The notes under the pieces: model-generated
The model's input: only the letters and a program-made list of their open reading frames with translations
Databases searched by the model: none
What the model was told of the DNA's origin: nothing
Part shown: positions 1 to 4,237 of the stretch, one piece after another
Position numbering within the stretch: the stretch's first letter is position 1
Layout: every line of letters begins with the position of its first letter
NCBI GenBank assembly: GCA_027311485.1
Contig: DAICYU010000304.1
Coordinates: 1-5,578, forward strand
From: Acetobacteraceae bacterium
GTDB lineage: Bacteria > Pseudomonadota > Alphaproteobacteria > Acetobacterales > Acetobacteraceae
Length of the DNA stretch: 5,578 bases
Direction: 5' to 3'
Made by a program: the position numbers and the translations under genes

Positions 1-50
1 TTGGCCCCTGGGCAATTTGGCCCCTGGGCAATTTGGCCCCTGGGCAATTT
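1..50. repeat. Tandem 16-bp direct repeat, three copies
   Basis: The unit TTGGCCCCTGGGCAAT occurs three times without mismatch at 1-16, 17-32 and 33-48, and two more matching bases follow (49-50). The array starts at the first base of the window, so further copies may lie outside. Each unit contains an imperfect dyad, TTG(G)CCC facing GGGCAA. The array ends 3 bp before the predicted -35 box of the regulator gene. It could be a set of protein-binding iterons or a simple variable-number repeat; the sequence does not decide between these. Confidence 0.9.
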
Positions 51-53
51 CGC

Positions 54-83
54 TTGAAAGGCAACCAGATGGTTGCATATCAT
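54..83 (+). promoter_or_regulatory. Predicted sigma70-like promoter of the arsR-SRPBCC operon
   Basis: TTGAAA at 54-59 matches the TTGACA -35 consensus at 5 of 6 bases. TATCAT at 78-83 matches the TATAAT -10 consensus at 5 of 6. The spacer is 18 bp. Transcription would be expected to start at about 89-91, on or beside the likely start codon of the regulator gene. The spacer carries a perfect inverted repeat, so a protein bound there would block RNA polymerase. This is a prediction from sequence alone. Confidence 0.6.
61..76. promoter_or_regulatory. Inverted repeat, probable operator in the promoter spacer
   Basis: GCAACC (61-66) and GGTTGC (71-76) are perfect reverse complements separated by four bases (AGAT). 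The dyad lies wholly between the predicted -35 and -10 boxes. ArsR-family regulators are dimers that commonly repress their own promoter by binding such dyads, so the adjacent regulator is the obvious candidate ligand. That it binds here is inference. Confidence 0.55.
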
Positions 84-88
84 GCGGC

Positions 89-415
89 ATGAGCATGGAC
101 GCGGTCTTCCGAGCCCTCGCCGATCCGATCAGGCGGCAACTCCTGGATAGCCTCCATGCCCGCAATGGCCAGACTTTGCATGAGCTTTGTGTGGGCTGCG
201 ACATCACCCGGCAGGCGGTGACGAAACACCTGGCGATCCTGGAAGCCGCCAACCTCGTCGTCCCCCTGAAACAGGGGCGCGAAAAGCTGCACTACCTGAA
301 CGCCGTACCGATCTACGACATCGCCGAACGCTGGATCGGCAAATACGAACGCCATCGACTGCAGGCTCTCGGCGACCTCAAACGCGACCTGGAAAGAAAC
401 GCCGATGAATCATGA
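89..415 (+). CDS. ArsR-family winged-helix transcriptional regulator
   Basis: A 108-residue DNA-binding repressor of the ArsR/SmtB type, the group usually paired with an SRPBCC gene. Residues 4-26 match the typical opening helix (DAVFRALADPIRRQLLDSL). The helix-turn-helix spans about 29-57, with recognition helix around ITRQAVTKHLAILEAANLV. A beta-wing follows (VVPLKQGREKLHYLN, about 57-71) and then a C-terminal dimerisation helix. The reading frame stays open upstream to a TTG at 17, but that codon sits inside the tandem repeats and upstream of the predicted promoter. ATG at 89, or ATG at 95 (MDAVF), gives the normal family length. No Shine-Dalgarno sequence precedes either, which fits a leaderless message. 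The gene overlaps the next one by 11 bp. Residues C34 and C37 form a CxxC next to the helix-turn-helix, at about the place where classical ArsR proteins carry their CVC metal site. The inducer is unknown. Confidence 0.9.
   Translation: MSMDAVFRALADPIRRQLLDSLHARNGQTLHELCVGCDITRQAVTKHLAILEAANLVVPLKQGREKLHYLNAVPIYDIAERWIGKYERHRLQALGDLKRDLERNADES
391..397 (+). promoter_or_regulatory. Ribosome binding site for the SRPBCC gene
   Basis: GGAAAGA lies seven bases before the ATG at 405, inside the end of the regulator gene. It supports 405 as the start and indicates translation from the same message as the regulator. Confidence 0.55.
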
Positions 416-854
416 CCGTTTCGTCTATGTCACATACATCCGCGCCACGGCAGAGGCGGTTTGGACGGCGCTGACCGATCCGGACTTCACCCGCCGATAC
501 TGGTTCGGCAGCTGGCAGGACTGCGCCTGGACCGCCGGATCATCCTGGAAACTGATCCTCCCGGATGGGCGGGTGGCGGATGCCGGCGAAGTGCTGGAGG
601 TCGATCCGCCCCGGCGCCTGGTGCTGAAGTGGCGGCATGAATACAAGCCGGAACTGCATGCAGAAGGCTTCTCCCGCGCCACGTTCGAAATCGAGCCAGC
701 CGACGGTGTCGTGAAACTGACCGTGCTGCATGAGATTGACGTGCCGGACTCGAAGTTGATCGTGGCCGTGTCGAATGGCTGGCCGGTGGTGCTGTCGGGC
801 CTGAAAACGCTGCTCGAAACTGGCGAGGCATTGCAGCGGCCAGCGACCAGCTGA
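405..854 (+). CDS. SRPBCC / AHSA1-like domain protein
   Basis: A 149-residue single-domain protein of the START-like (SRPBCC) fold, AHSA1 branch, a normal length for the family. These cytoplasmic helix-grip proteins enclose a hydrophobic ligand pocket. The signs are the N-terminal strand and helix with VYVTYIRATAEAVWTALTDP (about 7-26), the WFGSW turn at 33-37, the strand block around PDGRVADAGEVLEVDPPRRL (53-72), and the long C-terminal helix NGWPVVLSGLKTLLETGE (124-141) that closes the pocket. No catalytic motif is visible. It is translated with the ArsR gene (11-bp overlap, own ribosome binding site), so the regulator probably controls it. The ArsR plus SRPBCC arrangement is common, but the ligand or reaction is generally unknown and cannot be read from this sequence. 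It converges on the recombinase gene with only 12 bp between stop codons. Confidence 0.9.
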   Translation: MNHDRFVYVTYIRATAEAVWTALTDPDFTRRYWFGSWQDCAWTAGSSWKLILPDGRVADAGEVLEVDPPRRLVLKWRHEYKPELHAEGFSRATFEIEPADGVVKLTVLHEIDVPDSKLIVAVSNGWPVVLSGLKTLLETGEALQRPATS

Positions 855-861
855 ACCGGCC

Positions 862-878
862 CCGCGCTACCCGCGCGG
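862..878. terminator. GC-rich hairpin at the convergent gene ends
   Basis: CCGCGC (862-867) and GCGCGG (873-878) form a 6-bp stem with a 5-base loop. The hairpin lies across the recombinase stop codon (867-869), 8 bp beyond the SRPBCC stop. Neither side has a run of T, so it is not a canonical intrinsic terminator. It is the only hairpin I see between the two convergent genes and could act weakly in both directions. Confidence 0.25.
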
Positions 879-1877
879 ATGGGTCTTGCGCCAGACGGCA
901 AGCAGGCCAGCCTCATCGACCGCGGTGTAACGCTGTGTGGTGGACAGGCTGGCGTGACCCAGAAGATCCTGGATCGAGCGCAGATCACCGCCGCCGGCCA
1001 GCAGGTGCGTCGCGAAGCTGTGTCGCAGGGCATGCGGCGTCGCGTGCTCGGGCAATCCGGCGAGCCGGCGGTAGGTGCGCAGCACTTTCTGCGCTACTGC
1101 CGGGTCCAGCCGCTTGCCGCGCTTGCCCAGGAACAGCGGCGCGTCCGGCTGCGCGCCGGGATGCACCGCCAGCCAGGCCTTGATCGCCTGCCGCACCGCC
1201 GGCAGCACCGGTACCGTGCGGGTCTTGGCGCCCTTGCCGATGACGGTCAGCGCTGCGTGCCGGTCCAGCATGGCGGCGTCCCGGACATCCAGCGCCAAGG
1301 CCTCGGCGATGCGCAGGCCGCTGCCGTAAAGCAGTGAAAAGAGCGCGATGTCGCGCGCCTGCATTGCCGGATCGTCCTCGGTATCGCCAACGTGTCCGGC
1401 CACGTCCACCGCCTGCTCGACCGTCAGGGCACGGGGCAGGGCAGGGCGCACCTTGGCGGTTGCAACCAGCCGGATCGCGGTGGCATCAATGCCATGCCGG
1501 CGGTCGAGGAAGCGGTAGAAGCTGCGCACAGCCGAGAGATGCTGGGCCCGCGACGACGCCATCAGCTTGTCGGTGGTCAGCGATGCCAGCCAGGCGCGGA
1601 AATCCGCCGCCTGCAGATCGGCCAGGGCCGTCAGGCTGGGTTCGCCGCCGAGGTGGCGGGTCAGAAAGCCAAGGAAACCGGCCAGGGCATGCCCATAGGC
1701 TTCGACAGTATTGGCCGCCGCGTGGCGCTCCTGCTCCAGCCAGCCCAGGAAGGCCTGCCGAGCGGTGTCGGCGCTGATGGGGGGCGGGTTGGCGGGAGGG
1801 GCGGCGGGCTGACGACTGCGCGGGGTCGCTCTGCCGGATACGGCCGTCGGGCGTGGCACGCCGGAAGGGCGCGTCAC
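867..1877 (-). CDS. xerC: XerC-type tyrosine recombinase
   Basis: A 336-residue site-specific recombinase of the XerC/XerD type, which resolves chromosome dimers or integrates DNA by a covalent tyrosine-DNA intermediate. Residues about 36-128 are the SAM-like core-binding domain (AFLGWLEQERHAAANTVEAY onward). Residues about 147-330 are the catalytic domain. All six active-site residues are present: R189 (GSGLRI), K215 (IGKGAKTR), H282 and R285 (HALRHSFATH), H308 (LLGHASL) and the nucleophile Y317 (QRYT). The first 33 residues are proline- and alanine-rich and probably disordered, which makes the protein slightly long for XerC. The start is a GTG whose bases overlap the stop of the upstream dioxygenase gene (GTGA), with GGTGA nine bases before it as a possible ribosome binding site. 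A GTG at 1859 is an alternative start. Xer-like integrases look the same, so the symbol is likely but not certain. Confidence 0.87.
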   Translation of the reverse strand: MTRPSGVPRPTAVSGRATPRSRQPAAPPANPPPISADTARQAFLGWLEQERHAAANTVEAYGHALAGFLGFLTRHLGGEPSLTALADLQAADFRAWLASLTTDKLMASSRAQHLSAVRSFYRFLDRRHGIDATAIRLVATAKVRPALPRALTVEQAVDVAGHVGDTEDDPAMQARDIALFSLLYGSGLRIAEALALDVRDAAMLDRHAALTVIGKGAKTRTVPVLPAVRQAIKAWLAVHPGAQPDAPLFLGKRGKRLDPAVAQKVLRTYRRLAGLPEHATPHALRHSFATHLLAGGGDLRSIQDLLGHASLSTTQRYTAVDEAGLLAVWRKTHPRG

Positions 1878-2755
1878 CAGGGTTTGTCACCGGCGATGGT
1901 CACGCGGAAGCCCGATCGGGTATGCGGCCAGTAATCCCACATGGCGCGATGCTGGACGCAGCGATTGTCCCAGAAGGCGACGGCGTTTTCCGTCCAGCGG
2001 AAACGACACTGGAACAACGGGTCCTCGGCCAGGCTGTACAGGTAGGACAGGATCGCGGCGCTCTCATCACGCGGAATGCCCAGGATGCGCTTGGTAAAGC
2101 CGCGATTGACGTAGATCGCCTTGCGGCCGGTGACCGGATGGGTGCGGATCACCGGGTGTTCAGCGCGCGGATAGACCGGTTTGTCCTGCACGCCCAGGTT
2201 CTTGTAGGTGCCGCGATATGCGTCCTCGCCGTCATGTTCTGCGATCAGGCCATCCAGATACGCTTTCATCCGGTCCGACAGCGCCTCATAGGCCGCATAC
2301 ATATTGGCAAACAGCGTGTCGCCGCCATGCGGCGGGCATTGCCGGATATACAGGATGCTGCCCATCGGCGGTTCGGTGTCACAGGACACATCGCTGTGCC
2401 AGCCTTCGCCGTTGGCACGCGGGCTGTCCTTGTCGGCGCGGATGATCATCAGCTCCGGATGGCCGGGGGCGTGCGGGGCTGCGGGATGGATATGCAGCGT
2501 GCCGAAGTTGCGCCCGAATGCCAGGTGCTGCTCTGCCGTCAGGTGCTGGTCACGGAAGAAGATCACCAGGTTGTCGGCCAGCGCGCGATGGATCTCGGTC
2601 ATCTGGTGGTTGGGGATCGGGGCGGAAAGGTCGACGCCGTGGATTTCGGCGCCGATGATCGGTGTCAGCTTGTCGATCCGGATTGTCTCATAGGGCGATT
2701 GGTCGCCCGGATCGTGGCGATAGCGGGGACCGTTGTTGCCGCGCAGGACGCTCAT
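1874..2755 (-). CDS. TauD/TfdA-family Fe(II)/2-oxoglutarate dioxygenase
   Basis: A 293-residue cytoplasmic non-haem iron dioxygenase that would couple oxidation of 2-oxoglutarate to hydroxylation, often with C-S, C-O or C-N cleavage, of a small acidic substrate. The N-terminal family signature is present (LTPIIGAEIHGVDLS, 30-44). The iron ligands are H120 and D122 (WHSDVS) and H269 (FWDNRCVQHRAMWDY). R280 sits where TauD binds 2-oxoglutarate, and R284 (GFRVTIAGDKP) aligns with the arginine that holds the taurine sulfonate. The equivalent of TauD H70 is kept (HIHP, H90), but the tyrosine three residues later is alanine (A93), so taurine itself is not the likely substrate. The ATG start is supported by AAAAGG six bases upstream, and about 20 residues precede the conserved region. 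Its TGA stop overlaps the xerC start. It lies 165 bp after the hydrolase gene on the same strand. Confidence 0.9.
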   Translation of the reverse strand: MSVLRGNNGPRYRHDPGDQSPYETIRIDKLTPIIGAEIHGVDLSAPIPNHQMTEIHRALADNLVIFFRDQHLTAEQHLAFGRNFGTLHIHPAAPHAPGHPELMIIRADKDSPRANGEGWHSDVSCDTEPPMGSILYIRQCPPHGGDTLFANMYAAYEALSDRMKAYLDGLIAEHDGEDAYRGTYKNLGVQDKPVYPRAEHPVIRTHPVTGRKAIYVNRGFTKRILGIPRDESAAILSYLYSLAEDPLFQCRFRWTENAVAFWDNRCVQHRAMWDYWPHTRSGFRVTIAGDKPW

Positions 2756-2761
2756 GATGAA

Positions 2762-2767
2762 CCTTTT
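2762..2767 (-). promoter_or_regulatory. Ribosome binding site for the dioxygenase
   Basis: Read on the minus strand, AAAAGG stands six bases before the ATG at 2755. This supports that start over the internal methionines. Confidence 0.5.
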
Positions 2768-2873
2768 CGTCGCATCTGTCGGCGGATCATCCGTCCCGGC
2801 CGGCCGGTCTGCAAGATTTCGGTGGCCCGCATCGCGAAGCCTGGCAGCGATCCGCGCCGGGACATCGATTTTT

Positions 2874-2909
2874 GTCTGGCGGGCGCCCGCCGCGCAACGC
2901 CCGCCAGAC
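2874..2909 (-). promoter_or_regulatory. Perfect 12-bp stem hairpin downstream of the hydrolase gene
   Basis: GTCTGGCGGGCG (2874-2885) and CGCCCGCCAGAC (2898-2909) are exact reverse complements with a 12-base loop. In the direction of transcription the stem begins 11 bases after the hydrolase TAA stop. It is followed by AAAAAT, not by a T run, so it is not a standard intrinsic terminator. It could stabilise the 3' end of the hydrolase message, cause partial termination, or mark an RNA processing site between the two genes. Confidence 0.6.
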
Positions 2910-2920
2910 GGTGGACCGCT

Positions 2921-3979
2921 TTACATGCCGACGTCGCGTGCCAGCAATTCCTTCAGGTGCCGGTCGAGCTGGCTGAGCACGCTGGGGTCGGCGCCGAACA
3001 AGGCGAGGTGTCCGTCGATGGTTTCAATCGGCCGGAACTCGGCATCCGGGATCAGCCGCCACTCGGCCTGGCAGTCGGCAACCGGGAAGAACATGTCCGA
3101 TGACATCGGCATGACGAAGGTCTTGGCCTTGATGCGCCCCAGCGCCGCCCTCAGATCGCCGCCGGTGTGGCGGCTGACATCGCCGCGCTGCCATTTCCAC
3201 GCCTGGCACAGCAGGTCGTTCGGGTCCATGACGCTGAAATAGGCGTACATGAAGTTGATGATGAAATCCTCCATCGAGGAGAAGCCCAGGGCGCGGTGCC
3301 GGTTCTGCTGGAAGAATTCGGTGCTCCAGCCCATGACCGCCCACATTTTGGCATGGCGCAGCAACCCGTCCCTGACATCGGCCGCCGCGGTGTAGAACCC
3401 GTTGTTGAAGCCGGGGTCGGAGGTGATGGCGTCAACCAGGGTCTCGGTGAACAGGAAATCGTGGATGGTGTTCCTGGCGGTGCCGGCGATCGGCGCGGCG
3501 CGTTGCACCATGTCGGGGTAGCGCACGGCCCATTCGTAGGTCTGCTGCGCGCCCATCGATCCGCCGACCACCAGCGCGAGCTTCGTCAGGCCGAACATTT
3601 CCGTCAGCAGCTTGTGCTGCGCGCGCACGTCATCGCCGATGCGCACGCGCGGGAAATTGCCCATGCCGGCGGGCGCGGGCGTGTTGTGCGGTGACGTCGA
3701 CAGGCCGTTGCCGATCTGGTTTATGACAATAATGAAATACTTGTCCGGATCGAGTGCGCGGCCTTTGCCGATATAGACCTGCTCCATGATCTTGCTGGTG
3801 CCGGAATACCAGGTCGGGATCAGGATGGCATTGTCGCGCGCCGCATTCAGTGAACCGAAGGTGGCGTAGGCGAGCTTGCAGTTACGGATCGTGCCGCCTT
3901 CCTCCAGTTCCAGATTGCCGATGTCGTGCAGTTCGAACGGCCCGTGCACGTCCTGCGAATAGTAGCTGTTTTCGATCAT
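2921..3979 (-). CDS. MetX-like alpha/beta hydrolase
   Basis: A 352-residue alpha/beta-hydrolase-fold protein of the homoserine O-acetyltransferase-like group. The nucleophile elbow is GGSMGAQ with S141. The likely triad is completed by D295 (PMSSDMFFP) and H324 (IDGHLALFG), spaced as in MetX. MetX-like features in the N-terminal half are the strand LAYATFG (37-43), ILIPTWYSGT (52-61) and YFIIVINQIGNG (81-92). True acetyltransferases normally read GGSMGG and GHD, whereas here they are GGSMGA and GHL. An esterase or another acyl-transfer role is therefore at least as likely as methionine synthesis. There is no signal peptide. The ATG start is backed by a purine-rich AGGGGGA five bases upstream. 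The monooxygenase gene lies upstream on the same strand, so hydrolysis of the ester or lactone made by that enzyme is an attractive but unproven role. Confidence 0.82.
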   Translation of the reverse strand: MIENSYYSQDVHGPFELHDIGNLELEEGGTIRNCKLAYATFGSLNAARDNAILIPTWYSGTSKIMEQVYIGKGRALDPDKYFIIVINQIGNGLSTSPHNTPAPAGMGNFPRVRIGDDVRAQHKLLTEMFGLTKLALVVGGSMGAQQTYEWAVRYPDMVQRAAPIAGTARNTIHDFLFTETLVDAITSDPGFNNGFYTAAADVRDGLLRHAKMWAVMGWSTEFFQQNRHRALGFSSMEDFIINFMYAYFSVMDPNDLLCQAWKWQRGDVSRHTGGDLRAALGRIKAKTFVMPMSSDMFFPVADCQAEWRLIPDAEFRPIETIDGHLALFGADPSVLSQLDRHLKELLARDVGM

Positions 3980-3983
3980 GGCT

Positions 3984-3990
3984 TCCCCCT
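3984..3990 (-). promoter_or_regulatory. Ribosome binding site for the hydrolase
   Basis: Minus-strand AGGGGGA lies five bases before the ATG at 3979. It fixes this ATG as the start. Confidence 0.6.
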
Positions 3991-4009
3991 TTTGCGCAAG
4001 GACGGGGTC

Positions 4010-4031
4010 GGTTGAAGGTTTCCCCTCAACC
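4010..4031 (-). promoter_or_regulatory. Stem-loop in the predicted hydrolase leader
   Basis: GGTTGA (4010-4015) pairs with TCAACC (4026-4031) around a 10-base loop in which GG and CC can add further pairs. If the predicted promoter at 4042-4071 is used, this hairpin is at the very 5' end of the transcript, about 30 bases before the ribosome binding site. It may stabilise the message. No riboswitch class is recognised. Confidence 0.3.
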
Positions 4032-4041
4032 CCCCGCTCTC

Positions 4042-4071
4042 ATTATTCGTATCGATACAGGTGCGAGTCTA
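4042..4071 (-). promoter_or_regulatory. Candidate promoter for the hydrolase gene
   Basis: On the minus strand, TAGACT (4071-4066) matches the -35 consensus at 4 of 6 bases. AATAAT (4047-4042) matches the -10 consensus at 5 of 6, with an 18-bp spacer. Transcription would begin near 4035, giving a leader of about 55 bases. The sequence is markedly more AT-rich than its surroundings. It would let the hydrolase and downstream genes be expressed apart from the monooxygenase. Prediction only. Confidence 0.42.
4049..4058. promoter_or_regulatory. Palindrome GTATCGATAC in the promoter spacer, possible operator
   Basis: A perfect 10-bp palindrome lies inside the spacer of the candidate hydrolase promoter, the position from which a bound repressor would exclude RNA polymerase. 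It is unlike the dyad in the arsR promoter (GCAACC-N4-GGTTGC), so a different regulator, not in this window, would be expected. Confidence 0.35.
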
Positions 4072-4080
4072 CATGGGCCG

Positions 4081-4237
4081 CACCCGATTCACGTCCTTCC
4101 GCCTTCGGCGTCAGACGATCGGGTGCTTGGTTTGAGCACCCGATTCACGTCCCCCGCCTTGGGCGTCAGACGATCGGGTGCTTGGTTTGAGCACCCGATT
4201 CACGTCCTCCGCCTTCGGCGTCAGACGATCGGGTGCT
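4081..4237. repeat. Three-copy ~55-bp structured intergenic repeat
   Basis: Copies lie at 4081-4136 (56 bp), 4137-4191 (55 bp) and 4192-4237 (46 bp, lacking the end of the unit). Each carries outer arms CACCCGAT and ATCGGGTG, a middle pair CGTC and GACG, and an inner CGCC-loop-GGCG, so each unit can fold into one long branched-free hairpin. The copies differ only in the unpaired left internal loop and in the last base of the triloop. Neighbouring copies can instead pair through ATCGGGTGCT and AGCACCCGAT around a 7-base loop (TGGTTTG). No T tract follows, no open reading frame of note is present and there is no transposase nearby. The array fills most of the 256-bp gap between the monooxygenase and hydrolase genes. 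The repeat family is not one I recognise. Confidence 0.9.

Larger units (their letters stand above)
2756..2920. other. Intergenic region between hydrolase and dioxygenase genes
   Basis: 165 bp without a gene. It contains the dioxygenase ribosome binding site, a GC palindrome CCGGCCGGCCGG at 2796-2807, and a strong inverted repeat at 2874-2909. A possible minus-strand promoter, TTGCAG then GATGAT with a 17-bp spacer that includes the palindrome, matches the consensus poorly (3 of 6 and 4 of 6). It is not strong enough to call as a separate feature. Confidence 0.5.

Noticed and set aside
17..88. Upstream extension of the ArsR protein from TTG at 17, adding 24 residues with a CISC motif
   Set aside because: The start lies inside the tandem repeat, has no ribosome binding site and is upstream of the predicted promoter; family length fits a start at 89 or 95.
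1458..1467. GGTTGCAACC palindrome using the same half-sites as the arsR operator
   Set aside because: It is inside the xerC coding region with the half-sites in reversed order and no spacer; most likely chance.
1486..1890. Minus-strand frame of 134 residues overlapping the start of xerC
   Set aside because: Alternative frame of the recombinase N-terminal region with low-complexity Arg/Pro/Ala composition and no recognisable domain.
2796..2807. CCGGCCGGCCGG palindrome as an operator
   Set aside because: Simple GC repeat of a kind frequent in high-GC genomes, and the promoter around it is weak.
1853..3103. Long plus-strand open frame of 416 residues opposite the dioxygenase and hydrolase genes
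   Set aside because: It is antisense to two genes with clear family motifs and shows no domain of its own; GC-rich third positions keep the frame open.
4081..4237. CRISPR array
   Set aside because: There are no unique spacers between the copies; the units are contiguous near-identical palindromes, so this is a tandem structured repeat.
4081..4237. Intrinsic terminator of the monooxygenase gene
   Set aside because: The hairpins are strong but no T run follows any of them on the transcribed strand.
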